DNA of 64,000 bases, taken from the NCBI RefSeq assembly GCF_030373225.1, contig NZ_JAUCZG010000006.1:87159-151158 (forward strand), in the 5' to 3' direction. Shown piece after piece: positions 47,202 through 56,032 of the stretch; the stretch's first letter is position 1; every line of letters starts with the position of its first letter. The position numbers and the translations under genes are program-made. The notes under the pieces are model-generated. The model did not search any database. It was not told where the DNA came from and worked only from the letters and a program-made list of their open reading frames with translations. The stretch is from Hydrogenophaga sp. (GTDB lineage: Bacteria > Pseudomonadota > Gammaproteobacteria > Burkholderiales > Burkholderiaceae_C).

Positions 47202-48038
47202 TCAGGTCAGCAATCCGTAGAACATGCGCGCGGCCGTCAGTGTGAGAAACACCGCGAACACCTGTCGCAGCCGCCGGGCGTCGATCGAGTGTGCGAGTTT
47301 CGCACCCCAGCCGGTGGTGGCGAGCGTGGCCGGCACGATCAGTGCAAAACCCAGCAGGTTCACGTAGCCCACGCTCAAGGGGGGGCGCAGCGGCACGTCC
47401 AGCCCGTTGAGGACGAAGGCGATCGCGCCGGGAATGCTGATCACGGTGCCCAGCATGGCGCCGGTGCCCACAGCCGTGTGCATGGGCACACGCAAGGCAT
47501 TGAGGATGGGCACGCTGAGCGTGCCGCCGCCAATGCCCATGAGCGTGGACACGCCTCCGATGCCGCTGCCGAGCAGGGTGCTGCCCAGGGGGCCCGGCAG
47601 GCCGTCGGCCAGCGCAAAGCCGTCGCGCTTGAACGCCATGTTCAGCGCGACCACCAGCGCCACACTGGCAAACACAGCGGTGAGCACCTGGCCGCTGAGG
47701 AAGCCGCTGGCGATCGAACCGGCGATCACGCCCACCACCACGCCGGGCATGAGCTTCTTCAACAGCGCCACATCCAGGCTGCCGCGTTTGCGGTGGGCCC
47801 GGCTGGACATGATGGAGGTGGGGATGATGGTCGCCAGCGACGTGCCCACGGTGACATGCATCCGCACCGACTCGTCGATGCCCAGCAGTGTGAACAGGTG
47901 GTAGAGCACCGGCACGATGACGATGCCGCCGCCCACGCCCAGCAGGCCGGCCAGCACGCCCGCCACCAGGCCGGTGGCGAGCAGGGCCAGCGCCAGCCCC
48001 AGCAGCCAGGCGGTGCTGTGATTCGTGAAGAGTTCCAT
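47202..48038 (-). CDS. TSUP-family (TauE/SafE) membrane transporter
   Basis: From the ATG at 48038 the product is 278 aa with about eight helices. The twin family motifs are GVLAGLLGVGGGIVIVPVL and STLMGIGGGTLSVPIL. TSUP proteins export sulfite, sulfoacetate or other small organic anions. It lies five bases after dctM and 25 before the gamma-glutamyltransferase gene, i.e. inside the operon. This suggests a sulfur-containing or organic-acid waste product of the imported substrate. Confidence 0.88.
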   Translation of the reverse strand: MELFTNHSTAWLLGLALALLATGLVAGVLAGLLGVGGGIVIVPVLYHLFTLLGIDESVRMHVTVGTSLATIIPTSIMSSRAHRKRGSLDVALLKKLMPGVVVGVIAGSIASGFLSGQVLTAVFASVALVVALNMAFKRDGFALADGLPGPLGSTLLGSGIGGVSTLMGIGGGTLSVPILNALRVPMHTAVGTGAMLGTVISIPGAIAFVLNGLDVPLRPPLSVGYVNLLGFALIVPATLATTGWGAKLAHSIDARRLRQVFAVFLTLTAARMFYGLLT

Positions 48039-48043
48039 GGCGC

Positions 48044-49369
48044 TTACCAGCCGATCGCCTTGGGCAACCACAGCGCGATCTGCGGGTACAGGAACAGCAG
48101 CACCAGTGCGATGAACTGCAGCCCGATGAAGGGCACCACGCCCTTGTAGATGTCCTTGATGTTCACCTCGGGCGGTGCCACGCCCTTCAGGTAGAACAGC
48201 GCCCAGCCAAAGGGCGGGGTGAGAAAGCTCGACTGCAGGTTCATGGTGATGAGCATGGCCAGCCAGACCGGGTCCACACCGAGGTTGATGAGGATGGGCA
48301 GGAACAGCGGCACCGCGATGTAGCTGATCTCGATCCACTCGACGAAGAAGCCGAGCACGAAAATGATGAGCATCATGAACCAGACCGCGGTGTTCACCCC
48401 GCCCGGCAGGGCTTCGAACATGCCGGCGATCAACTCCTCGCCCTGCAGGCCGCGGAACGACAGTGCGAACACCTGCGCGGTCATGAGGATGAACATCATG
48501 ATGGCGGTGATCTTGCTGGTGTCCAGCGCGGTGGCCTTGAGCGTGGCCCAGCTGAAGCGGCCCGACAGCACCGTGATGATCACCGCGCCCACGGCGCCCA
48601 TGCTGGCCGCTTCGGTGGGGGCGGCGATGCCGCCGACGATGGAGCCGAGCACCGCCACCACCAGCATGACCGGGGGCACGAGCACCTTGAAGAACCGCAC
48701 CCAGAGCTGACGTCGCGAGACCGCGTCGCGCTCGGCCACCGGAATCGGCGGCATGGAGCCGGGTCGCAGCCAGCCCATGACGAGCAGGTAGGCGATGTAC
48801 ACGCCGGCGAGCAGCATGCCCGGACCCACGGCGGCCGCGAACAGCGTGCCCACCGAGAGCTGCATGATGTCGGACAGCAGGATCAGGATGAGGCTGGGCG
48901 GGATGATCTGGCCCAGCGTGCCCGATGCACAGATCACGCCGCAGGCCACGCTCTTGTCATAGCCGCGCCGGATCAGGGTGGGCAGGGTGAGCAGGCCCAG
49001 CGTGATGATGGTCGCGCCCACGATGCCGGTGGTGGCCCCCATCAGCACGCCGAACAGCACGATGCCCACGGCCATGCCGCCCTTCACATTGCCCGCGATG
49101 TGACCCATGACGTCGAGCAGGTCGTCGGCCAGGCGCGACTTCTCCAGCATCACGCCCATGAAGACAAACAGCGGAATGGCCATCCACTGGTAGCCGCTGA
49201 CGATGCCGTAGAAACGCGCGGGCAGCAGGTTGAACAGCACCTCGCCGAAACCCAGCCAGCCGAACACGAAGCCGGTGACCGCCAGGCTGATGGCCACCGG
49301 GATGCCGATCATCAGCATGGCGAAGAAGCCCACCAGCATGAAGATGGCGTAAGTCGACATTTCAAACAC
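48044..49369 (-). CDS. TRAP transporter large permease (DctM type)
   Basis: The product is 441 aa, highly hydrophobic with about 12 spans, and has the DctM-like N-terminus FEMSTYAIFMLVGFFAMLMIGIPVAISLAVTG and GTLGQIIPPSLILILLSD. It forms the sodium-driven channel of a tripartite ATP-independent periplasmic transporter. It overlaps the small permease gene by eight bases. Confidence 0.92.
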   Translation of the reverse strand: MFEMSTYAIFMLVGFFAMLMIGIPVAISLAVTGFVFGWLGFGEVLFNLLPARFYGIVSGYQWMAIPLFVFMGVMLEKSRLADDLLDVMGHIAGNVKGGMAVGIVLFGVLMGATTGIVGATIITLGLLTLPTLIRRGYDKSVACGVICASGTLGQIIPPSLILILLSDIMQLSVGTLFAAAVGPGMLLAGVYIAYLLVMGWLRPGSMPPIPVAERDAVSRRQLWVRFFKVLVPPVMLVVAVLGSIVGGIAAPTEAASMGAVGAVIITVLSGRFSWATLKATALDTSKITAIMMFILMTAQVFALSFRGLQGEELIAGMFEALPGGVNTAVWFMMLIIFVLGFFVEWIEISYIAVPLFLPILINLGVDPVWLAMLITMNLQSSFLTPPFGWALFYLKGVAPPEVNIKDIYKGVVPFIGLQFIALVLLFLYPQIALWLPKAIGW

Positions 49370-49898
49370 GGGCCGACTCCCCGGTGGAGGACGGGGGTGC
49401 CAGGGGCGCGTCCAGCAGGCGCAGCAGCTGCGCGAGCTGCTGCAGCACCAGCAGACCGTAGCCCAGCGGAATCAGCGACTTGACCAGCCAGCGCAACGGA
49501 ATGCCGCCGGGGTCTGGCGAGGCCTCGCTGATCGATCGCGACTGCTCCACGTAACCCAGCGACAACCAGATGAACAGCAGGCTCACGGTGATCAGCAGCA
49601 GCGCCGAGACCACGTCGACCACCCGCTTGCCCAGCGGGGAGTAGCGCGCGTAGAACAGATCGACGCGCACGTTCTCGCCGCGCTGCAGCGCGTGGCTCAT
49701 GCCCAGGAGGATGAGGGCGGCCAGCAGGTGCCATTCAAGTTCCTGCGCCCACACCGAGCCGAGGCTGAATGCGTAGCGCAGGAGCACGTTGGTGGCGACC
49801 AGGCCGATCATGACCAGCGCGATCCAGGCGGTGAGCCCGCCGATGCGGTCGATGACGCCCTCGATGAAAGCGGCCAGCGGCCGCAGTGCCTTGAGCAT
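49362..49898 (-). CDS. TRAP transporter small permease (DctQ type)
   Basis: The product is 178 aa with four helices. The DctQ signature region is LRYAFSLGSVWAQELEWHLLAALILLGMSHALQRGENVRVDLFY. It works with the large permease and binding protein on either side of it in the operon. Confidence 0.9.
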   Translation of the reverse strand: MLKALRPLAAFIEGVIDRIGGLTAWIALVMIGLVATNVLLRYAFSLGSVWAQELEWHLLAALILLGMSHALQRGENVRVDLFYARYSPLGKRVVDVVSALLLITVSLLFIWLSLGYVEQSRSISEASPDPGGIPLRWLVKSLIPLGYGLLVLQQLAQLLRLLDAPLAPPSSTGESARV

Positions 49899-49913
49899 GA
49901 CGCTGTGCCCCGA

Positions 49914-50999
49914 TCAGCCGCGAACCTTGAGGTGGTAAGCCTCTTCGCTCACCTCGGTCCAGCGGTCGTACTTGGCCTTGAAGGCGAAGTAGGAGTCGTG
50001 CACCTTTTTCGTCAGCGGGTCCTTGATGGCTTCGGCCAGCACCTTGTCGGTCTCCACCTTCAGCGCCTTGATGACGTCGTCGGGCAGCGGACGCGCGATC
50101 ACGCCCTGGTTCTTCACCAGGTCGTCCATGGCTTCGGAGTTGGCCTTCTGGCACCAGCCTTCGCTGATCACGTTGCAGGCGGCCGAGGCGTTGGTCACGA
50201 TGGCCTTGAGGTCGGCGGGCAGCTTGTCCCAGGCGGCCTTGTTGATCAGCAGCTCCGACACCGTGGACGACTCGTGCCAGCCGGTGGTGTAGTAGTACTT
50301 GGCAGCCTTCTGCAGGCCCAGGCGACGGTCCTGGAACGGGCCGACGAACTCGGCCGCGTCGATCACGCCGCGCTCCAGCGCGGGGAAGATTTCGCCGCCC
50401 GGCAGCACCTTCACGTCCACGCCGAGGTTGGCGTAGACCTTGCCGGCCAGGCCGGGGATGCGCATCTTCAGGCCCTTCAAGTCGGCCACGGTCTTGATCT
50501 CCTTCTTGAACCAGCCGGTCATCTGCACGCCGGTGTTGCCGCAGGGCAGGGCGACCATGCCGAAGGGCGCATAGACCTCGTTCCACAGGTCGATGCCGCC
50601 GCCGTCGTACAGCCAGCCGTTCATGCCCTGGAAGTTCATGCCGAAAGGCACGGCGGTGAAGTACTGCGCAGCGGCGGTCTTGCCGGTCCAGAAGTAGGCG
50701 TTGGCGTGGTTCATCTCGACCGTGCCGGCGCGCACGGCGTCGAAGCCTTCGAACGCGGGGATCAGTTCACCGGCGCCGAACACCTGGATGTTCAGGCGGC
50801 CGTCCGACATCTCGCGGATGCGTTTGGCCAGATCGGTGGCGCTGCCCGGACCGTCCATGTAGAAGGGCGAGCCCTTGCCGTAGGCGCTGGTCATCTTCCA
50901 GTTGAAGCGGGCCGACTGCGCGTTGGCAATGACGGGGGCACCGAGCACGCTGCCGGCAACGGCGGCGCGGGTGAGGAACTGGCGGCGGATCAGGGACAT
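49914..50999 (-). CDS. TRAP transporter periplasmic substrate-binding protein (DctP family)
   Basis: From the ATG at 50999 the product is 361 aa; the 103 upstream track residues lie in the promoter gap. Signal peptide LIRRQFLTRAAVAGSVLGAPVIANAQS, with a possible twin-arginine. DctP fold: KRIREMSDGRLNIQVFGAGELIPAFEGFDAVRAGTVEM, LKGLKMRIPGLAGKVYANLGV. The subfamily with TAxAYGKGSPFY-like starts binds 2-oxo or lipophilic carboxylates in characterised cases; the ligand here is unknown. First gene of dctP-dctQ-dctM-TSUP-ggt. Confidence 0.9.
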   Translation of the reverse strand: MSLIRRQFLTRAAVAGSVLGAPVIANAQSARFNWKMTSAYGKGSPFYMDGPGSATDLAKRIREMSDGRLNIQVFGAGELIPAFEGFDAVRAGTVEMNHANAYFWTGKTAAAQYFTAVPFGMNFQGMNGWLYDGGGIDLWNEVYAPFGMVALPCGNTGVQMTGWFKKEIKTVADLKGLKMRIPGLAGKVYANLGVDVKVLPGGEIFPALERGVIDAAEFVGPFQDRRLGLQKAAKYYYTTGWHESSTVSELLINKAAWDKLPADLKAIVTNASAACNVISEGWCQKANSEAMDDLVKNQGVIARPLPDDVIKALKVETDKVLAEAIKDPLTKKVHDSYFAFKAKYDRWTEVSEEAYHLKVRG

Positions 51000-51369
51000 G
51001 GCGGCACTCCTGTGAGGGGTTGAGGGGTCGGGCGGGGAGGGAAAGGCTGCCGTTTGTAAGGCGGCGTGCTTCCCACTTCGCAAGGCCCATGCCATGTGAA
51101 ATTCGGTTCCAAGTCGTTGATTTGATTGGTCTCGTCGCCGTTTTGGTTGGCATGCTTCCGAAATGGTGCATGTGGCGGCGAGGGGGATGAGCGGTGCCCG
51201 GTGCCGATTGTTCAGTGACCTGGCGTTTCGGTGCCGTTTGTCATCCGATCTGCCGGCTGGGGCTGCGCATGGAAACCACGGCGGCAACCGGAGGCGTCCC
51301 CTGGGCACAAACGGTAGCCAGGCCCGCTTTGGTGCGCGCGCACCAAAGCGGGCGTGAGGGCCGGATCGG
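51000..51369. promoter_or_regulatory. Control gap between the TRAP operon and the Lrp/AsnC gene
   Basis: About 370 bases without a gene. It should hold the TRAP operon promoter (reading left). A more AT-rich patch lies at 51100-51150. A perfect 14-bp palindrome GCCCGCTTTGGTGC-GCGC-GCACCAAAGCGGGC is at 51322-51353, just past the regulator's stop. It has no U-tract on either strand, so it is a weak terminator or possibly an operator. No -35/-10 pair is convincing. Confidence 0.4.
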
Positions 51370-51855
51370 TCAGAGGCGCGCGCCGCCGCGGCGGTTCTTC
51401 ACGCGCGTGAGCAGGGTCTTGCAGTCCACTGAGAGGATCTCCGGCCGGTTGAAGATGTGGCGGTGCACGAAGGCCTCGAAGCTCTCGGGGCTCTGCGTGA
51501 GCGCATGCACGTGCAGGCTTTTGAGGTCGCTCATGATGTAGAGGCTCACCACCTCGGCGCAGTCGGCGAGCTCTTGCGCAATGCGCTCGATGGCCGCCGG
51601 CGCGACCACGATGTCGAGAAAGGTCGAGTTCACCTGCCCCAGCTTCTCGGGGTTGATCACGGCGGCGAACAGCTCGATCACGCCGCTGGCCTGCAGCCCC
51701 TGCACCTTGGCGCGCGCATGCGCCCGCGAAATGCCGAGCTGGCGTGCGATGTCGGCAAACGAGGCCCGGCCGTCCTTCACCAGGATGTTGAGCAGGGCGG
51801 TGTCGAGCTTGCTGAGCGCGATGTCGGCCGCCTGGGAGGGTGGGTTCTGGGTCAT
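51370..51855 (-). CDS. Lrp/AsnC-family transcriptional regulator
   Basis: The product is 161 aa. The helix-turn-helix is near the N-terminus (LDTALLNILVKDGRASFADIARQLGISRAHARAKVQGLQASGVI), followed by a RAM/AsnC ligand-binding domain. It lies upstream of, and in the same direction as, the TRAP/TSUP/gamma-glutamyltransferase operon and probably senses its substrate, typically an amino acid in this family. The link is inferred from position. Confidence 0.88.
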   Translation of the reverse strand: MTQNPPSQAADIALSKLDTALLNILVKDGRASFADIARQLGISRAHARAKVQGLQASGVIELFAAVINPEKLGQVNSTFLDIVVAPAAIERIAQELADCAEVVSLYIMSDLKSLHVHALTQSPESFEAFVHRHIFNRPEILSVDCKTLLTRVKNRRGGARL

Positions 51856-51997
51856 GCCGCAGCCTCAAGCAACTGGCGGGCCAGTGGCTTCGGTGGTCTG
51901 CGGGCATGCCCTGCCGTCCGTCGCCTGCATGCCCCCACTGCGCCCATGCCCTGTTCATCACCTGCACACAGGCGTACAACCGCTCTGAGGAAACGGT

Positions 51998-52786
51998 ATG
52001 AACAGTATGGTTCGTTTTTTTCAGCTGGCCTCCCTCGCCCTGGCGGGGTTGCTGGTCGCTTCCGCAGCGGTGGCCCGCACCGCCTGCGTGCAGGATCCCG
52101 CCCGCGCCCACGAGCTGCGTGTGCTCGATGAAATCCAGATCACCGAGCTGATGGAGCGCTTTGACGTGGTGGCGGCCCCGCAACGGCTGCGCCACATGCT
52201 CGCCAGCCTGGTGGAAGCGTCAAGCCGGCTGCGCCAGGGGCCGGCCGTGCACCTGCTGGCCTACCAGGACGCCGAGCTCAACGCCTACGCAGCCGACCAC
52301 GGCATGATCATCCTCACCAGCGCCATGTGGAGTGCCAGGGAAGCCCTGTCGGACGACGAACTGGCCGCGGTCATGGCGCACGAGCTCGCGCACATCGAGG
52401 AGCGCGACTCGTTGGTGGAAGCCTGCGCCAACCTGCAGCGCCTGGGGCAGCCCGCCATGCGCTTTGAAGAGGCCCGCGACCGCATGGCACTCGAGATGTT
52501 CAACCCCCGCTCGACCCTGGCCCGCCAGGCGCAGCAGCAACTGCACGCGCAGGAGCACGCCGCCGATGTGCGCGCCATCGAACTGCTGCGCGCGGTGGGC
52601 CGTCAACCACAAGCCATGGTGAGCGTGCTGGCCAAGATCCACGGCACCACCCCGTCGGCCCTGAACCTGTTGATGGGCACCACGCACCCGGAGCTGCGTG
52701 TGCGGCTGGAGAAGGCGCAGGCGGCGGTGGATGCGGTGAAAGCGCAGGGATCTGGCCTGATCCCGCAGAAGCTCTCTGAACCTTGA
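51998..52786 (+). CDS. Exported M48-family zinc metalloprotease
   Basis: The product is 262 aa. Signal peptide QLASLALAGLLVASAAVA. The zinc site is HELAH in VMAHELAHIEERDS, with the third ligand Glu in AQEHAADVRAIELL. It is a periplasmic peptidase related to BepA/LoiP-type quality-control proteases but without TPR repeats. RBS GAGGAAA precedes the ATG. A single gene with its own leader. Confidence 0.88.
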   Translation: MNSMVRFFQLASLALAGLLVASAAVARTACVQDPARAHELRVLDEIQITELMERFDVVAAPQRLRHMLASLVEASSRLRQGPAVHLLAYQDAELNAYAADHGMIILTSAMWSAREALSDDELAAVMAHELAHIEERDSLVEACANLQRLGQPAMRFEEARDRMALEMFNPRSTLARQAQQQLHAQEHAADVRAIELLRAVGRQPQAMVSVLAKIHGTTPSALNLLMGTTHPELRVRLEKAQAAVDAVKAQGSGLIPQKLSEP

Positions 52787-52853
52787 TGGCGATGGCCGTC
52801 ACGGACTGTTGGAGATATTGACAACAAGTGATTGGCAGGCCAAACTTCCCCGC

Positions 52854-53150
52854 ATGGGAGCCAAGTTGCTGGTCAGACAGCGGGTCGAAGTTGGCGAGAG
52901 CGCTTTCGCCGAACTGGTCGTGTGGGAGCTGCCGCAACCACTGCTGGGTAGCCAGCACAAGTTCAAGTACCGCCTTGCATACGTTGTCCTTGGCGCATGT
53001 GTGCTGCGGTACGACAACGAGGCTGGCAAGGGTGATCACCGGCACTGGGGTCGCGAGGAGATCAGCTACCGCTTCACGAGCCCGACGCAATTGATGGCCG
53101 ATTTCTTTGAAGACATCCAGAGGTACAACCATGACCACGCTGACGATTGA
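52854..53150 (+). CDS. TumE-like toxin of a type II toxin-antitoxin pair (DUF6516)
   Basis: I prefer the ATG at 52854 (98 aa, MGAKLLVRQRVEVGESAFAELVVW), which aligns with the usual start of the family; the track begins at a TTG 15 codons earlier. Family motifs: FKYRLAYVVLGACVLRYDNEAGKGDHRH and FTSPTQLMADFFEDI. These proteins are annotated as TumE-family toxins paired with a winged-helix antitoxin, exactly as here; the next gene overlaps by 20 bases. The ribosome-binding site for either start is poor. Confidence 0.72.
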   Translation: MGAKLLVRQRVEVGESAFAELVVWELPQPLLGSQHKFKYRLAYVVLGACVLRYDNEAGKGDHRHWGREEISYRFTSPTQLMADFFEDIQRYNHDHADD

Positions 53151-53475
53151 CGTGCGTTCGCTGACCGATTCGCTGGCCGACGCTGCGCGTGCCATGCAGA
53201 CAGGCAAGTCGGTCGGACCTCGGTACAGCTTTTCGTCGCCACAGGCGCTCATGCGAACACTCGGGGGAAAACGGTTCGATCTGATCCAGGCCCTGAGCGG
53301 CGCCGGCCCCGTCACCATCCGCGAAGCTGCGCGGCGCGTCGAACGGGATGTGAAGGCCGTGCACAGCGATGTGCAGGCGCTGCTGGCCTGTGGCGTGCTT
53401 GACAAGACCGATGACGGCAAGATCGAGTTTCCGTATGACGCGGTGCATGTGGACTTCATGCTGAAGGCGGCGTGA
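53131..53475 (+). CDS. Winged-helix antitoxin (TumA / HVO_A0114-type DNA-binding protein)
   Basis: From the ATG at 53131 the product is 114 aa. The C-terminal winged helix VTIREAARRVERDVKAVHSDVQALLACGVLDKTDDGKIEFPYDAVHVDF matches the HVO_A0114 family of small regulators encoded after DUF6516 toxins. It probably neutralises the toxin and represses the pair. It overlaps the toxin by 20 bases and the following broken gene by four. Confidence 0.75.
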   Translation: MTTLTIDVRSLTDSLADAARAMQTGKSVGPRYSFSSPQALMRTLGGKRFDLIQALSGAGPVTIREAARRVERDVKAVHSDVQALLACGVLDKTDDGKIEFPYDAVHVDFMLKAA

Positions 53476-54512
53476 CTGTGGGGTGCCCGATCTGCCTGAG
53501 CGATGAGTCAACTGAGAGCAGTCATCCAACTCGAGACGCGTTGACCGTTGCCTGCTTCCAATGCGGTGACATTGTTGTTTCGAGAAGTGCTGTTGCCTCG
53601 CTGCGCTCTGTGGCAGACCAAAACCGCTGGAAGCTTTCGGCATGGGTTCGCGAGTACGCCCCGTCGATTGTCGTGTCTTCTGACTTAGAGCGGGCATTGG
53701 AGAGTGCTGCGCCTTCGTTGACGCACCGCGCAGATCGCATGCTTCGCTGGATCGTCGGTGCATACCCTCCCGGTACAAGCTTCTCTCTGGATGAACTCGG
53801 TAAGTAGAAGATATACGACAGTCCTCCTGGCTTGGTAGTGCTTGGGGGCTCATTGATCGCCAGCCCGCTCGTCCCCATCGGCTGGAATAGAACGGTGGAA
53901 GAGATGCTGTTCATGGTGATGGAAGTGCTGTGCAATGAACTGGAGCATCTCGTCAGTGAGGACAACCGGAGCTATCAGGTGAGTCCCAAGGGGCTCCTTT
54001 ATCTGGAGGGCCGTAGAAGCCAAGCTTCGGCGATTGGCTTCTGTGCGATGTGGTTCAGCCCCGAAGTTCAGTCGCTATGGAGTGACGTCATTGAACCAGC
54101 CATTCGTGCTTCTGGATATGAACCGCTGCGCATCGACTCGAAACAGCACAACGGAAAAATCGACGACGAAATCATGGCGTCTATCCGTGCTGCGGGATTC
54201 GTTGTCTCAGACTTCACTGGCAATCGCGGTGGCGTTTACTACGAAGCCGGCTTCGCGCACGGGTTGGGGTTGCCAGTGATCTTCATGTGTCGTGAGGGCG
54301 ATGATTTGCATTTCGATGTTCGCCAGTACAACTGCACTTTCTGGACACCCGACAAACTGCAAGACACCCAGGAGCGGTTGAAGAACCGCATTCTTGCCAC
54401 GCTGGGGCAGGGGCCCTTGCAGCTCCAGTCGTTGGGCCTTCGTCAATCCTGCGCAAGACGCTGGCAGAGTTCTTCCAGCGGCATCGCTTCAATGCCCTGC
54501 CCCATCGGATAG
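53472..54512 (+). pseudogene. Zinc-ribbon protein with nucleoside-deoxyribosyltransferase/TIR-like C-terminus, split by an in-frame amber stop
   Basis: Two track ORFs (53472..53807 and 53832..54512) are in the same frame, separated only by TAG at 53805-53807 and eight further sense codons. Read through, they give one protein: zinc ribbon CPIC ... CFQCGD (Cys5, 8, 28, 31), a middle winged-helix-like region, and a C-terminal Rossmann-like domain with DSKQHNGKIDDEIMASIRAAGFVVSDFTGNRGGVYYEAGFAHGLGLPVIF. That last motif is shared by nucleoside 2-deoxyribosyltransferase-like and TIR-like effector domains. Either the gene is dead, the stop is read through, or the TAG is a sequence error. The far C-terminus overlaps the convergent ATPase gene. 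Confidence 0.72.
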
Positions 54513-55613
54513 ACCTCGCTGCCCGGATACACCACCACCTTGTGCTGCGGCCGCAGGTCTTCGCAGGCCGAGTGAAAGCCGCGCTCGACCTTCGGGCTCA
54601 GGCTGCGTTTGACTTCCACGGCCCAGAGCGTTCCGTCGGGCTGGCTGAGAAGCAAGTCGATCTCGGCGCCGCCGCTGGTGCGGTAGAAGTGGCCCTGCAC
54701 CCCCGCGGGCGCGCTGGTCAACAGGTTCTCCACCACCATGCCCTCCCAACTGGCGCCCACCACCGGGTGCGACAGCAGCGTTTCCATGGAGCCGATGTCG
54801 AGCAGCGCATGCACCAGCCCACTGTCGCGCACATAGACCTTGGGTGACTTGACCAGTCGTTTGCCCACGTTGGCGTGCCAGGGCTGCAGGCGGCGCACCA
54901 GCAGCAGGTCGCAGAGCAGGTCGATGTAGCTGTGGGCGGTTTTTGCGTCCACGCCGAGGTTGCGCGCGAGCTGGGCAAGGTTGAGCAGGCCGCCTTGCTG
55001 GTGGGCCAGCATGGTCCAGAAGCGCCGCAGGGTCTCGGCGGCGATGCGCGGGCCCAGTTGCGGGATGTCCCGTTCCAGGTAGGTGCGGATGAAGTTCTGC
55101 CGCCAGCGCAGGCTGCGTGTGTCGTCGGGCGCGGTGAAGCTGTCGGGAAAACCACCGCGCAGCCACAGCATGTCGGTCGTGCCTTCGCCGGTTTCGCGGG
55201 CGTTCAGTGGGCCGAGTTCCAGGTAGGCGATGCGACCCGCCAGTGTTTCGCCCGATTGCTGCAGCAGGTTCAGCGAGGCCGAGCCCAGAAGCAGGTACAG
55301 CCCCTGGCGTCGCCCGTCGCGGCGGGCCTGGTCGATCAAACCGCGCAGCACGGGAAACAGCGCAGGCGTGCGGTGCACTTCGTCAACGATGACCAGCTTG
55401 TCCTGGTGCTGCGACAGGTACAGCTCAGGCTCACCCAATCGCGCGCGGTCGCGTTCAGACTCCAGGTCCAGATAGAGGCTGGGCCGCTGCCGTGCCACTT
55501 CCAGCGCCAGCGTGGTCTTGCCCACCTGCCTGGGCCCGAGCATGGCAACGAACGGCAGGCATGTGGGCCAGTTCGTCGAGCAGACGGGGGGTGGCTTGGC
55601 GGTCAAACATCAT
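54443..55613 (-). pseudogene. DUF4143-type AAA ATPase with an N-terminal frameshift
   Basis: The track ORF (54443..55606, 387 aa) has Walker A LGPRQVGKTTLA, Walker B KLVIVDEVHR and the C-terminal DUF4143 nuclease-like domain (GAEIDLLLSQPDGTLWAVEVKRS). Its first ~18 residues (TAKPPPVCSTNWPTC) look wrong. One frame over, an ATG at 55613 gives MMFDRQATPRLLDELAHMPA, the normal family start. One extra base near 55546-55554 (plus strand AACGAACGG) explains the break: removing it joins HMPAV to VAMLGPRQ. Either a real frameshift or a sequencing error; the rest is intact. Confidence 0.75.
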
Positions 55614-55656
55614 TGCAACTATGGAGTTTCATTCCATGATTTGCAAGGATAAATCC

Positions 55657-55959
55657 TCACGTTTCTGAGCGCGAAAACCTTGCCACCAGCGCCTCACCCC
55701 AGGCCCACGGCCCGGTGAGCGTCAGCGTCACGGTGGTCCAGTCACCCTCGGTTTGCACCAGCTGGTCGGCGTCCCACGCACCGCCCTCGTCGAGCGGGCC
55801 GCGCGGGCCGGGGCTGTGTTGTTCGGCCCAGGCGAGCACGGCCTGCACTTCCTGCATCACCTCGGGCAACTGCGAGGCTCGCACGCTGGCCATGGCGTCC
55901 CAGGTGCCGGTGCCTTCGCCGTCGTCGCTGGTGTCGAAGAGGAGGTATTGAAGCTGCAT
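55657..55959 (-). CDS. Conserved hypothetical protein
   Basis: From the ATG at 55959 the product is 100 aa, acidic and Trp-rich (MQLQYLLFDTSDDGEGTGTWDAMASV ... GDWTTVTLTLTGPWAWGEALVARF). It has no signal peptide or recognised domain. The composition and strong codon bias suggest a real gene. The 22 upstream track residues cover the malate synthase terminator and are rejected. Confidence 0.65.
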   Translation of the reverse strand: MQLQYLLFDTSDDGEGTGTWDAMASVRASQLPEVMQEVQAVLAWAEQHSPGPRGPLDEGGAWDADQLVQTEGDWTTVTLTLTGPWAWGEALVARFSRSET

Positions 55960-55984
55960 GCGTCGATTGTCTGTGCCCGACGCC

Positions 55985-56012
55985 ACGAAAAACGGCGCCC
56001 GAGGGCGCCGTT
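55985..56012 (-). terminator. Rho-independent terminator after malate synthase
   Basis: On the minus strand, AACGGCGCCC-TC-GGGCGCCGTT is followed by a T-run (TTTTTCG). It lies about 20 bases past the glcB stop and separates it from the small hypothetical gene. Confidence 0.85.
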
Positions 56013-56032
56013 GTGAATGACTCAAGCCGGAA

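Noticed and set aside
51322-51353. Perfect 14-bp palindrome considered as a rho-independent terminator
   Set aside because: No U-tract on either strand; kept only as a note in the gap feature, since it could equally be an operator.
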